Shown piece after piece: positions 53,953 through 63,358 of a stretch of 64,000 nt of DNA. The notes beneath the pieces are model-generated. The model did not search any database and was not told the DNA's origin. It was given only the letters and a program-made list of their open reading frames with translations. How positions within the stretch are numbered: the first letter of the stretch is position 1; every line of letters starts with the position of its first letter. This DNA is from Streptomyces albicerus (lineage in GTDB: Bacteria; Actinomycetota; Actinomycetes; Streptomycetales; Streptomycetaceae), in the NCBI RefSeq assembly GCF_008905045.1, contig NZ_VWMY01000051.1, forward strand, positions 20,995 through 84,994, in the 5' to 3' direction. The translations under genes were made by a program, and so were the position numbers.

Positions 53953-55187
53953 CGTCCGGACACGAAACTCCGGTGCGCGTCGGGGTGTTCGGCCTGCTCG
54001 GCTCCGGCAACCTCGGCAACGACGGGTCGCTCCAGGCCGTGCTCGGGTACCTCCGCGCCGAGCACCCGGAGGCGGTCGTGGACGCGCTGTGCGGCGGACC
54101 CGAGGTCGTCGCGGCCCGGTACGGGATCCCCGCGACACGGCTGCACTGGTACCGCGGGGAGTACCGGACCGCGTCCCGTGCGAGCGCGATCGCGGCGAAG
54201 GGTCTGGGCAAACTCGTCGACGCCTTCCGCACCGCCGCCTGGGTGCGCCGGCACGACGTGGTGATCGTGCCGGGCATGGGCGTCCTGGAGGCCACGCTGC
54301 CGCTGCGGCCGTGGGGCTTCCCGTATGCGCTGTTCCTGCTCTGCGCATCCGGCCGGCTGCTTCGCACCCGGGTCGCGCTGGTCGGCGTCGGCGCTGACGC
54401 GATCAGCGACCGGCCGACCCGGGCCCTGGTGCGCTGGTCGGCGCGGCTGGCCACGTACCGCTCGTACCGGGACGCGCTGTCCCGCGACGCGATGCGGGCG
54501 ATGGGTGTGGACACCGCGCGCGACGAGGTCTACCCGGACCTCGCCTTCGCCCTGCCGACGCCGCCGGCGAGCGCGCCATCGGGCCCGCCGGGCCCGGTCT
54601 GCGTCGGCGTCATGGCCTTCCACGGCGGCAACGACGACCGCGCCCGGGCCGAGGAGATCCACCGGCACTACCTCGACGGGACGACCCGCTTCGTCCGCGC
54701 GCTGGTCGAGGACGGCAGGACGGTCCGGCTGCTCACTGGCGACGAGTGCGATGCGCCGGTGGTCGCCGCGATCCTCGACGCGGTGGACTCGCCGATGGTC
54801 ACCGCTGCCGAAGCGTCCTCGCTGGCCGACCTGATGAAGGAGACGGCGGCCGCTGACACCGTGGTGGCGACCCGCTACCACAACCTGATCTGCGCGCTGA
54901 AGGTCGGCACGCCGACGCTCGCACTCAGCTATGCGGCGAAGAGCGACGCGCTCATGGATCGGATGGGCCTTGCCGCCTACTGCCACCCGGCTCGCGACGT
55001 CGACGCCGACCGGCTGCTCGATCAGTTCCGGGCGCTGGAGAAGCGATCGGCGGAGCTGCGGCGGACCCTCTCCGAGCGGAACCTGGTCGCCGCCCGACAA
55101 CTCGAGGACCAGTTCACCGCCTTGACCGCGGCTCTGTTCCCGGCGACCGACCACACCCACGCCCACACCATGCGGAAGGCTCCATGA
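53949..55187 (+). CDS. Polysaccharide pyruvyl transferase family protein
   Basis: The 412-residue product matches the CsaB/WcaK group, which puts a pyruvate ketal from phosphoenolpyruvate on a hexose of the repeat unit, adding negative charge. It has GLLGSGNLGNDGSLQAVLGY, VVIVPGMGVLEATL, and AADTVVATRYHNLICALKVG with TPTLALSYAAKSDALMDRMG in the C-terminal half, the conserved R-H/Y-H segment. ATG 53949 overlaps the GT2 stop. It acts in the cytoplasm on the lipid-linked sugar. Confidence 0.87.
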   Translation: MTSGHETPVRVGVFGLLGSGNLGNDGSLQAVLGYLRAEHPEAVVDALCGGPEVVAARYGIPATRLHWYRGEYRTASRASAIAAKGLGKLVDAFRTAAWVRRHDVVIVPGMGVLEATLPLRPWGFPYALFLLCASGRLLRTRVALVGVGADAISDRPTRALVRWSARLATYRSYRDALSRDAMRAMGVDTARDEVYPDLAFALPTPPASAPSGPPGPVCVGVMAFHGGNDDRARAEEIHRHYLDGTTRFVRALVEDGRTVRLLTGDECDAPVVAAILDAVDSPMVTAAEASSLADLMKETAAADTVVATRYHNLICALKVGTPTLALSYAAKSDALMDRMGLAAYCHPARDVDADRLLDQFRALEKRSAELRRTLSERNLVAARQLEDQFTALTAALFPATDHTHAHTMRKAP

Positions 55188-55735
55188 AAGCGACCGAAGT
55201 CCCGGAGATCGCCGGCGCGTACCTGTTCCAGCCGACGCCGTACGCCGACGAGCGCGGCTTCTTCTGCCGCACCTTCGACGCCGACGTGGTCCGCGCGGTG
55301 GGCCTCGACCCGGACGCCTTCATCCAGGACAGCCTGTCCCGCTCGATCCGGGGCGTGCTGCGCGGCCTGCACCTGCGCTCCGGCGCCGGCGAGTCCAAGC
55401 TGGTGCGTTGCTCGTACGGGAGGATCTTCGACGTCGTCGTGGACCTGCGGACGGACTCGCCGACCTACCGCAACCGGGCCTTCTTCGAGCTGTCCGACGA
55501 GACGCAGATGACCCTGTACATCCCGGCGGGGTGCGCGCACGGTTTCCAGGCGTTGACCGAAACCGCCGACACCTCGTACCGGATCGACCGCCCGCACGAT
55601 CCGGCCGAGGACGTGACGATTGCCTTCGACGACCCGGAGCTCGCCATTCCCTGGCCGCTGCCGGTCACATCGATGTCCCAGCGGGACCGGGAGGCGCCGA
55701 GCCTCGCCGAGGTCCTGAAGCGAAGAGAGAAGTGA
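55184..55735 (+). CDS. dTDP-4-dehydrorhamnose 3,5-epimerase-family protein (RmlC-like)
   Basis: The 183-residue cupin has AYLFQPTPYADERGFFCRTF, SIRGVLRGLHLRSGAGESKL (catalytic His), RIFDVVVDLRTDSPTYRN, and YIPAGCAHGFQALTET, as in RmlC. It epimerises C3 and/or C5 of a 4-keto-6-deoxy NDP-sugar. Because the rmlA at the window start is broken and no rmlB or rmlD is seen, it may serve the CDP-sugar branch here. ATG 55184 overlaps the previous stop. Confidence 0.88.
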   Translation: MKATEVPEIAGAYLFQPTPYADERGFFCRTFDADVVRAVGLDPDAFIQDSLSRSIRGVLRGLHLRSGAGESKLVRCSYGRIFDVVVDLRTDSPTYRNRAFFELSDETQMTLYIPAGCAHGFQALTETADTSYRIDRPHDPAEDVTIAFDDPELAIPWPLPVTSMSQRDREAPSLAEVLKRREK

Positions 55736-57087
55736 GGGTCGGCGTGGACACCGAACACACCGAAGAAACCGAGGAGTTCCTCCTGCCCCGGTCGCGGACG
55801 GCGAATGAGCGGCTGCACGCCATGATCCCCGGGGGCGCGCACACCTACGCCAAGGGCGACGACCAGTACCCCGAGAACCTGGCCCCGGTCATCAGCCACG
55901 GCCACGGTGCCCACGTGTGGGACATCGACGGCAACCGCTACATCGAGTACGGCTCCGGCCTGCGGTCGGTCAGCCTCGGCCACGCCCACCCACGCGTGAT
56001 CGAGGCGGTGCGGCGAGAACTCGACCGCGGCAGCAACTTCGTCCGGCCGTCCATCGTGGAGGTCGAGGCGGCGGAACGCTTCCTGGCCACCGTGCCGACC
56101 GCCGAAATGGTGAAGTTCGCGAAGAACGGCTCCGACGCCACCACCGCCGCGGTGCGCCTCGCCCGCGCCGCCACCGGGCGCCCGCGGGTGGCCCTCTGCG
56201 CCGACCATCCGTTCTTCTCCACCGACGACTGGTTCATCGGCACCACGCCGATGTCCGCCGGCATTCCGGCGGCGACCAACGAGCTGACCGTGGCATTCCC
56301 CTACGGGGACCTGGCCGCCACGGAGGAACTGCTCACCCGGTACCAGGACGAGGTCGCCTGTCTGATCCTCGAACCCGCCACCCACACCGAGCCGCTACCC
56401 GGATACCTCGCCGGCCTGCGCGAGCTGGCCGACCGGCACGGCTGCATACTGATCTTCGACGAGATGATCACCGGCTTCCGCTGGTCCGAGGCCGGGGCCC
56501 AGGACCTGTACGGCGTCGTCCCCGACCTCTCCACGTTCGGAAAGGCGCTGGGCAACGGGTTCGCCGTCTCCGCACTGGCCGGGCGCCGTGATCTGATGGA
56601 GCTGGGCGGACTGCGTCACTCCGGCGAACGGGTGTTCCTGCTGTCGACCACGCACGGTGCCGAAACACACTCGCTCGCCGCCGCGATGGCCGTGCAGACC
56701 ACCTACGTCGAGGAGGGCATCACCGCGCGGCTGCACACCCTCGGCGAGCGGTTGGCCGCCGGTGTCCGCGACGCGGCGGCCACCATGGGCGTCGGCGACC
56801 ACATCGTCGTCCGGGGCCGGGCCAGCAACCTGGTCTTCGCCACCCTCGACGAGAACCACCAGCCGTCGCAGCAGTACCGCACCCTGTTCCTGCGCCAACT
56901 CCTCGCGGGCGGGGTGCTGGCCCCGTCGTTCGTGGTGAGCAGCGCGCTCAGCGACGCCGACATCGACCGCACCGTCGACGTGGTGACCCAGGCATGTGGG
57001 GTGTACCGGAAAGCACTGGACGCCTCCGACCCCACCCCCTGGCTGGCCGGGCGACCGGTGAAGCCCGTATTCCGCCGCTTGGCGTGA
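55732..57087 (+). CDS. Class III PLP aminotransferase (glutamate-1-semialdehyde aminomutase-like)
   Basis: The 451-residue product has PGGAHTYAKGDDQYP, WDIDGNRYIEYGSGLRSVSL, FAKNGSDATTAAVRLARAAT, FDEMITGFRWSEAG, and STFGKALGNGFAVSALAGRR with the PLP Lys. It looks like HemL but sits in an EPS operon, so sugar amination (a 4-keto sugar) is more likely than haem synthesis. GTG 55732 forms the usual GTGA overlap with the RmlC stop; GTG 55744 is an alternative. It is the last gene of the operon. Confidence 0.87.
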   Translation: MRVGVDTEHTEETEEFLLPRSRTANERLHAMIPGGAHTYAKGDDQYPENLAPVISHGHGAHVWDIDGNRYIEYGSGLRSVSLGHAHPRVIEAVRRELDRGSNFVRPSIVEVEAAERFLATVPTAEMVKFAKNGSDATTAAVRLARAATGRPRVALCADHPFFSTDDWFIGTTPMSAGIPAATNELTVAFPYGDLAATEELLTRYQDEVACLILEPATHTEPLPGYLAGLRELADRHGCILIFDEMITGFRWSEAGAQDLYGVVPDLSTFGKALGNGFAVSALAGRRDLMELGGLRHSGERVFLLSTTHGAETHSLAAAMAVQTTYVEEGITARLHTLGERLAAGVRDAAATMGVGDHIVVRGRASNLVFATLDENHQPSQQYRTLFLRQLLAGGVLAPSFVVSSALSDADIDRTVDVVTQACGVYRKALDASDPTPWLAGRPVKPVFRRLA

Positions 57088-57094
57088 CGTGACG

Positions 57095-57757
57095 TCAGCG
57101 GCGGTCCCACCGACCGGCGTCGGCCATCCGGTCGACCAGCCACGCGGTCGCCGGCATCACCGCCAGCGCGGTGCACCAGCCGCCGAGGACGTCGGTCGGG
57201 TAGTGCGCGCCCAAGGCAACCTGCGCCCACCCCATCGCGGCGCCGGCAACCAACGCCGCGGCGAGCACGAGCAACGTGCCCGCTGTCCTACCGAGGCCGA
57301 GCCAGCCGGTCGCGAGCAGCGCCACCATGAGGGCGAGCGCGGTGACGAAGGCGGTGTGCCCGCTCGGATAGGACAGGTTGCCATCGCCGTGGATGGTGCG
57401 TCCCACCAGCGACTTGAGCAGCGTCGTCGTCGCCACGGCCATGCCGGCACCGGCAACGACGAGCACCGCCGCGCGAGGCCACCGAAGCAGCAGGCAGCCC
57501 GTCACGGAGGCCACGACCAGCATCGCCGCTCCGGCGGGCTCCCCCAGGAAGTCCGTGGCCAGAGCGACGCGCCGCCACGGCGGCCGCACACTGTCCGCCG
57601 TCGGCTGGATGATCCACCTGTCCATCCTGCCGGGCTCGCTGTGGCCGGCGTACACGGCCCCGAGCACCACGACCACCAGCGCGGCGAGGGCCGCGATCAG
57701 CCCGAGCCACGCGCGCACCGATGGGTGCAGCACGGCGGGCGCCGACCGGCCGGTCAC
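57095..57757 (-). CDS. PAP2-family phosphatase
   Basis: This membrane protein of about 220 residues has five or six helices. The PAP2 signature is complete: KSLVGRTIHGDGNLS, YPSGHTAFVTALALM and VALGAHYPTDVLGGW. Members recycle undecaprenyl pyrophosphate or act on other lipid phosphates; an EPS-linked role is natural, since the glycosylation cycle needs undecaprenyl phosphate. It is convergent to the operon, with its stop 7 bases from the aminotransferase stop. GTG 57757 is chosen; an ATG at 57877 would add 40 poorly supported residues. Confidence 0.85.
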   Translation of the reverse strand: MTGRSAPAVLHPSVRAWLGLIAALAALVVVVLGAVYAGHSEPGRMDRWIIQPTADSVRPPWRRVALATDFLGEPAGAAMLVVASVTGCLLLRWPRAAVLVVAGAGMAVATTTLLKSLVGRTIHGDGNLSYPSGHTAFVTALALMVALLATGWLGLGRTAGTLLVLAAALVAGAAMGWAQVALGAHYPTDVLGGWCTALAVMPATAWLVDRMADAGRWDRR

Positions 57758-57879
57758 ACGCCCACCGCGTCCGGTCGACCTGCGGTACTTTGCCCTGATC
57801 GGTAGATGATGTTCCGGACCTTGACTTCTTGAGGCAGGGTGACGGTGCGCCCCTTCATCCGACCCGTGGGCAGCCATAA

Positions 57880-58840
57880 ATCAGCAGCTTCCTGTTTCCC
57901 CCGCTCCAGGCCCTCTTGAAGACTGCCCGGCCTGCTTTCGGTGACCTTCTTGTCTGCCATGCGCAGCAGTGGTTCATGTCCCGGTCCCTGTGGGACCACG
58001 AGCCGGTCACCGACCGGTGGACCGACCTGCTGATGCCCGCGTCGGCGATCGCGCCTCACGACGCGGGGGCGTTGTTTCCGGACGACTCCGGTGACTGTAA
58101 GTCCGGGCACGCCGCGGCCTATAGGTCCCGCCAGTACCTCGGCTCCCGCGGACAGGTCGGAAACGGCATCGTCGCGGCCACCACCGCCCAGGCCTATGAG
58201 CGCGTGCATTGTCCCCCGCAAACTGTTCGTCACCAGTCGGCTCCCACCCTGCTGCAAGAGCCCGCCGATCCGGCGATTCGCACCAAAGGCCAACCAGCCG
58301 CCCACCTGGTGGTCCGGGCACGCGCCGCGTGCATCGCGTTTCGGGCTCTGGTCGCCGACGGCCCCTGCAACCCCGGCGGATGACCGCACTTCATCGCCGA
58401 ACTCGACCGCGCCACGACCCCCTGCTCGGTGGCGGTCGAGCCGAACAGCCCGCTCATGACCGAGACCGGGAAAAGCCCGCGCACCGTCGCAAACCATCCG
58501 ACAGATGTGATGCACCTCCCCCTCCCGTCGAGGCCTACGCCATGTCACCCGCCGCCACCGCGATACCGCGCCCCGAGAACTGCCCACTGCCGCCCGCCGA
58601 GATCGCCGGGACTGTCAGATGTACGGGCTGCGCGCGACTGGACCGAGCAGGATTGCAAACACGTCAAGCGCGAACCGGGCCGGGCCGATTTCCGGGCCCG
58701 CTTCGACTGCGCGATCCAACGCCACTGATGCTGGTCGACGTGGTCTTCGGCTTCTGCCCGCGCCAACTTCCCACCCACAGCCCCCCATTGTGTCTGACTT
58801 GGCCCGCGCGGGAGCCGTCAGTCCGTGCAGCCCCGAACTC
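57880..58840 (+). pseudogene. Decayed IS701-family transposase
   Basis: Plus-strand fragments match IS701 transposases along their length: MSRSLWDHEPVTDRW, then FPDDSGDCKSG and RQYLGSRGQVGNGIVAATTA, QAYERVHCPP, DPAIRTKGQPAAHL and FRALVADGP, then a stop at 58381. In another frame ARDWTEQDCKHVKREPGRAD appears, followed by FRARFDCAIQRH near 58640-58730. Stops and frameshifts are many. No ends were found. It lies directly downstream of the PAP2 gene. Confidence 0.65.
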
Positions 58841-59619
58841 GCCGTCCTGTCCATCACTCTGGTCAAGGCATCAAAATCAGTCTCTACTTGCCACCCTAAC
58901 CAACGAGGCGGTCGCGGTGAACCGCCGTTGGAAAGTCCGCGGGTCAACACTCCGCGAATTCTGGTTCTGGATCGCTTTCCCATGCCGGAGCCACGATATG
59001 TCAGCACGCCCGCCTCCCTGCAATTGACGTCCGCTCAGTACGGCGTCATCCGTGCGTCAAGTGGCCCAGTGGCGCCGGCAAGCAGCCAAACCGCAGTTCA
59101 GGCTGCCTGTCGGACTGGCTCGAGAATGGCGACGCACTCCATGTGCGAGGACATCGGAAAGATGTCATGGACAGTGGGGCCGAAATGATTCTTGACCCTT
59201 CGGGCCGACTGTCGGGCCTCAAAGCGCCAAACGGGCCTTACGACCCAGGCATGCGCCGGCCTCTGGGTGGGCGCGAACTGCCGCCGACGGCGGGAGGTAT
59301 CGGGTTGTTCGTCGGCTCGTGCTCGCTGATGGAGGTGGCTGGTGCCGTCGGCACGGCGACTGCCGGAGGCGGGGAGAAGAGGGGCTGCGGGGAAGTCGCG
59401 CGGCTGCGAAGGAAGCCGAGGCGCCGGCCGAGACTCGCGTGCCGGCCACCAAGGATCGACCAGCAGCCTTACCGGGAAGGAGCAGTCGGGCGTGAGAGCC
59501 CGGCGCCGTGGACCGGCCCTCGACTGCCGCGTAGCGAAGTTCGCCGTTCCTCTGCGCGTCCGCGTCCGTGATCCTATGCTTTGGGTACCGAGGGGTGGAA
59601 ACGAGCGGGGGCATGCCTG
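58841..59619. other. About 780 bases without a supported gene
   Basis: Open frames here on both strands are short, overlap each other and match nothing I recognise. The stretch lies between the IS701 scar and a methyltransferase gene and probably holds further decayed DNA plus the promoter of the next gene. No hairpin or repeat stands out. Confidence 0.45.
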
Positions 59620-60390
59620 GTGAGCCCAGCAGTGCGGGGAACGTCAGCATTGAAGTCGGGGGTCAAGCGGCTCTTGGGACGTGCGGGATTCGACATCGTG
59701 CGCACCAACAACAACCGGGGTGGAGTGGACGACTTCATCCCCTTCGAGGCAACGATGCGGGCTGCACGGGCGGCCGGCTTGTCGGTCGGTGACTACATCG
59801 ACGAGGTCATGAACGGGACGCCTGGCGCCACCCGGTTCACCATCGATGAACTACGCGCTCTCGGCGTCTTCACTGCCAACCCGGACACGGTGCTGGAGAT
59901 CGGCCCCGGGTCCGGACGGTACCTGGAGAAGACGCTGAAGGAGTGTTCACCAGGCCGCTACGAGATCTACGAGACGGCAGCGCCCTGGTCCAACTACCTG
60001 GTGGACACATTCGGCGTGGTCGCCCAACCGACCGCAGGATGCAGTCTCGCCTCGACACCCGACGGCAGCATCGACCTCGTTCAGGCCCACAAGGTCTTCA
60101 ACACCGTGACCTTCCTCTGCGCCTCCCGCTACTTCTTCGAGATGGCACGTGTCACGCGACCCGGTGGTCGGATCGTCTTAGACGTAATGACGGAGACCTG
60201 CCTGGACCCGGCCACGGTGCGTGCCTGGGCAACGAAGGGCGGCGCCGGGCACGGCTCCTACCCAGCCGCCATGCCTCGCCAGACATGCGTGGACCTCTTC
60301 GCGACCCTCGGCTGCAGCCTGGAGGCCAGCTTCCTGGCCCCCATGGGCGTCGCCTCCACCGAGGTGCTTGTCTTCGGAAAGGGGGCTTGA
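59620..60390 (+). CDS. SAM-dependent methyltransferase (class I)
   Basis: The 256-residue product has a class I SAM site: VLEIGPGSGRYLEKTLKE, YEIYETAAPWSNYLVD, IDLVQAHKVFNTVTFLCASR, and RVTRPGGRIVLDVMTE. The N-terminal 70 residues (LKSGVKRLLGRAGFDIVRTN) match a form seen in sugar-biosynthesis methyltransferases, so a polysaccharide role is possible. GTG 59620 has GCGGGGGC upstream. A longer form begins at TTG 59581. It stands alone between IS scars. Confidence 0.75.
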   Translation: MSPAVRGTSALKSGVKRLLGRAGFDIVRTNNNRGGVDDFIPFEATMRAARAAGLSVGDYIDEVMNGTPGATRFTIDELRALGVFTANPDTVLEIGPGSGRYLEKTLKECSPGRYEIYETAAPWSNYLVDTFGVVAQPTAGCSLASTPDGSIDLVQAHKVFNTVTFLCASRYFFEMARVTRPGGRIVLDVMTETCLDPATVRAWATKGGAGHGSYPAAMPRQTCVDLFATLGCSLEASFLAPMGVASTEVLVFGKGA

Positions 60391-60620
60391 CCCTTACGGC
60401 TACGGCGTAGTGCGCGATTGAGGTCGGGGTCTTGTGCCCTGGGAGGTTGGCTGGTGGGTGACTACCGCAGGACTGCGTGGTCGGAGACCGATCCGGCGAC
60501 AGCCTGGTGGGTCTCGTCGCAGTACTCGCGGCGCCCGATGTTGCGCTGGAGGGATGATCGATTCCGAGGGATCGATCACCTCTTGACCTCAACCGTGCTT
60601 GTGCCAGCACCGTGGTTCAC

Positions 60621-60965
60621 ATGACCACGGAATTCGCGACACACGCCGCAGACATCGAAGCCATCGAGCAGGTCGTTGCCACCGTCGAGCACTCACAGGG
60701 CACCGACGAGCTCCTCCCTTCCGCCTACCGGCACATCCTCGCCCTGTTCGAAGGCACCGAAGACGGCTTGCGCGCCCGAGAGGTCCGCCAGGCGCTGGGA
60801 ACCGGCACCGAGAACCGCCACGTCGAAAACACCCGGGCCAAGCTCAAACGCCTGGTCAGCCGCGGCATTCTCACCGAACCCGAGCCCGGGTTGTTCACGC
60901 TGCCACGCCCGATGCCACCCACGTCAAAGCAGAACCTGGCGAATCCTCACAGAACACCCACTTAG
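60621..60965 (+). CDS. Small winged-helix-like protein of unknown role, at an IS boundary
   Basis: A 114-residue protein with SAYRHILALFEGTEDGLRAR, EVRQALGTGTE and NTRAKLKRLVSRGILTEPEP, which read as a winged helix. Similar small proteins are common in Streptomyces near transposase genes, but I know no function for them. ATG 60621 is taken over GTG 60612. The TAG stop coincides with the left end of the IS5-family element, so the natural C-terminus may have been changed by the insertion. Confidence 0.6.
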   Translation: MTTEFATHAADIEAIEQVVATVEHSQGTDELLPSAYRHILALFEGTEDGLRAREVRQALGTGTENRHVENTRAKLKRLVSRGILTEPEPGLFTLPRPMPPTSKQNLANPHRTPT

Positions 60966-62062
60966 TGGGCATTTAGAGATGCTCTATGGCGGTAAGTGAC
61001 TTTCACGGCCGTCAGGTTTGAGGTATTTGCTCCATATGTGCACCCTCGCGTCCATCGAGCTGTGGATTTGGCCGCCCGTTTGCTCCGGTTCTCGTGTACG
61101 AAGTCCGTCTGGTTTGAAGATCAGACAGAAACGCCCAGCGGCAGCGAAACAGCACCATCCGCCGCATCCATGATCACGCTACGGCGTGAGCCAGCGGAAG
61201 CCGTACCCCAGCGACCTGTCCGACGCCCGATGGGCCTTAATCGAGCCGACGTTGACAGCCTGGAGAAAGGCTCGGCTCGACCGCAGGCCCACCGGGCAGC
61301 CGGCCAAGGTCGACCTGCGCGACGTATTCAACGCACTCCCCTACATCAACCGCACCGGAATCCCCTGGAAATACCTCCCGCACGACTTCCCCAACCACGG
61401 CACCGTCTACGCCTACTACGCCGCCTGGCGCGACGAGGGAATCCTCACCCAGCTCAACTACGACCTCACCGGCCTGGCCCGCGTAAAGGAAGGACGCAAG
61501 CCCGAACCGACCGCTTCCGTGATCGACACCCAGAGCGTGAAGACCTCCACCAATGTGCCTCTGACCAGCCAGGGAACCGACGCCGCCAAGAAGATCGTCG
61601 GCAGGAAGCGGGGCATCATCACCGACACACTCGGTCTACTCCTCGCCGTGACCGTCACCGCCGCAAGCCTGTCCGAGAACGCCGTCGGAATCCAGCTCCT
61701 CGACCAGGCCAAGAAGACCTACCCCAGCATCTCCAAGAGCTGGGTCGACACCGGCTTCAAGAACGCCGTCATCGAGCACGGCGCCAGCCTCGGAATCGAC
61801 GTCGAAGTCGTCAACAGAAACCCAGGAGTCCGCGGCTTCCACGTTGTCAAAAGGCGCTGGGTTGTCGAACGAAGTATTGGCTGGATCATGTTGCACCGGC
61901 GCCTCGCCCGAGACTACGAGACCCTGCCCGCCAGCTCCGAGGCCATGATCCACGTCGCCTCGATCGACAACCTCACCAAGCGCATAACGGACGAGACGAC
62001 ACCCACCTGGCGAGGAACTTACTAGGAGATAAAGGGCAATCCACCTAGATCAAACGCCCTCT
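60965..62062 (+). mobile_element. IS5-family insertion sequence
   Basis: The element of about 1.1 kb carries one transposase gene. The left end near GTGGGCATTTAGAGATGC (60965 on) and the right end AGATCAAACGCCCTC (about 62048-62062, reversed GAGGGCGTTTGATCT) are imperfect inverted repeats. CTTA stands outside the left end and CTAAG outside the right end, so a short target duplication is not certain. Exact ends are uncertain by a few bases. Confidence 0.6.
61186..62025 (+). CDS. IS5-family transposase
   Basis: This intact 279-residue DDE transposase has SDARWALIEPTLTAWRKARL in the N-terminal domain and RTGIPWKYLPHDFPNHGTVY. The catalytic Asp pair lies in SVIDTQSVKTS and KSWVDTGFKNAVIEHG. VVKRRWVVERSIGWIMLHRR carries the catalytic Glu, with the Y of DYETLPAS after it. 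No stops or shifts, so it may be active. GTG 61186 is the start. It is not close to the degenerate IS5 piece at 5650. Confidence 0.9.
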   Translation: MSQRKPYPSDLSDARWALIEPTLTAWRKARLDRRPTGQPAKVDLRDVFNALPYINRTGIPWKYLPHDFPNHGTVYAYYAAWRDEGILTQLNYDLTGLARVKEGRKPEPTASVIDTQSVKTSTNVPLTSQGTDAAKKIVGRKRGIITDTLGLLLAVTVTAASLSENAVGIQLLDQAKKTYPSISKSWVDTGFKNAVIEHGASLGIDVEVVNRNPGVRGFHVVKRRWVVERSIGWIMLHRRLARDYETLPASSEAMIHVASIDNLTKRITDETTPTWRGTY

Positions 62063-62254
62063 AAGAGCCTGTGTCTGAGCTTGCAATGACATAGGAATGG
62101 GCATCTGGCCTGGGCAGTTGTCGAAGGCTCCTGATTGGTGCTGAGCTCTCGTCGGACACTTGGGAGGTCGCGGAGCCGGTCTTGTCTTCTGCTGGCAGCG
62201 ATCAGCGTGCTGAGGAGCTGTTCTGATCGGCCTGCTCTTGCCAGGGTGAGGGGC

Positions 62255-63043
62255 ATGACGGTGGGTTTCAGTGGTGAGGTTGCCGAGTACTACGCGAAGT
62301 ACCGTCGCGGCTACCCGTCTCCGGTCATCGAGGCTCTGCAAGCAGCCTTCGCACTGGATGCTGATGACGTCGTGCTGGACCTCGGATGCGGCACCGGCCA
62401 GCTCGCTCTCCCGCTCGCTAGCCGGGTCCGTTCCGTTATCGGGATGGACCCGGAACCGGACATGCTCCGGCTCGCCGGGGAAACGGCCACGGGGCAGGGC
62501 GTGCGCAACGTGACATGGGTGCTGGGCGCCGACAGTGATGTTCCCGCGGTGGGGGCGCTGTTGGGGCAGAAGTCCGTGGCGATGACGGTGATTGGGCAGG
62601 CACTGCATTGGATGCGGCACGAGGAGCTTTTCCGCGCATTGGTGCCTTTGTTTCGCGCGGGAGGGGGTGTCGCCGTGGTGGCCAACGGCACACCGTTGTG
62701 GTTGCAGGACTGTGCCTGGTCGCGTGCTCTGCGGGCCTGTCTGGAGGATCACTTCGGCACGAGGCTGGAGGCGACCTGTGGGACCAGCGCGCAGGACCGG
62801 CGTCGATACGCGGAAGCGCTCCAGGCCGCAGGGTTCGCAGGTGTGCGGGAAACGCTGATCGACTACAGCGATGAGCTGAGCTTCGACGAGCTCATCGGCG
62901 GCGTCTACTCCGCGATCCCCGCAGACGAACTTCCCGGACGGGACGATCGGCCGGCGTTTGCCGAGCGGATTCACCAGTCGCTTCCGTCGGGCCCGTATCT
63001 CGAAAGGGTCCAGGTCTCCGTGCTCATGGGCCGGGTGACGTGA
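62255..63043 (+). CDS. SAM-dependent methyltransferase (class I)
   Basis: The 262-residue protein has EYYAKYRRGYPSPVIEALQA, then VVLDLGCGTGQLALPLASRV and IGMDPEPDMLRLAGE, the standard SAM fold of the Methyltransf_11 group. VIGQALHWMRHEELFRALVP follows. ATG 62255 has GTGAGGGGC upstream; the open frame before it is poorly supported. It follows the IS5 element, and its substrate is unknown. Confidence 0.8.
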   Translation: MTVGFSGEVAEYYAKYRRGYPSPVIEALQAAFALDADDVVLDLGCGTGQLALPLASRVRSVIGMDPEPDMLRLAGETATGQGVRNVTWVLGADSDVPAVGALLGQKSVAMTVIGQALHWMRHEELFRALVPLFRAGGGVAVVANGTPLWLQDCAWSRALRACLEDHFGTRLEATCGTSAQDRRRYAEALQAAGFAGVRETLIDYSDELSFDELIGGVYSAIPADELPGRDDRPAFAERIHQSLPSGPYLERVQVSVLMGRVT

Positions 63044-63358
63044 TCGGTCCCGTGTCTGCCAAGGCGACCGTTCGTATGGGGGCGGCATGGTCAGGGACGG
63101 CGTTCCCCGGCTGCGGCTGGTCGGGGTCACGGACGACGACACCGGGCCGCGGCTGTGCCGTGGGTGCGGCGGTCCGCTGACGCTGGCGGCGAAGGCGGCT
63201 GACCGGCGACCCTGTTGCCCCTGCCCGGGTACTTCCACTATGAGATCACGAATCTTGGCGCGTCATCCGCACATCTTGGAATTTTTCATATTATCTTTCG
63301 TAACTGTACGAAGTCGATCTCTTGCGGATCGCAACCACCTCACTCCACCGGAGATGAC
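63044..63358 (+). promoter_or_regulatory. Upstream region of the small secreted protein, with an AT-rich island
   Basis: Bases about 63270-63310 (CTTGGAATTTTTCATATTAT and on) are strikingly AT-rich for this DNA. They probably contain the promoter of the gene at 63359; TTGGAA could be a -35 box with TAACTG 18 bases downstream, a weak match. Bases 63090-63230 include a Cys-rich scrap (RLCRGCGGPLTLAAKAAD) without a full gene. Confidence 0.4.

Noticed and set aside
62050..62256. Minus-strand frame ending in FLCHCKLRHRLLEGV next to the IS5 element
   Set aside because: It looks slightly protein-like but has no family I can name and overlaps the methyltransferase promoter region; may be a transposase scrap.
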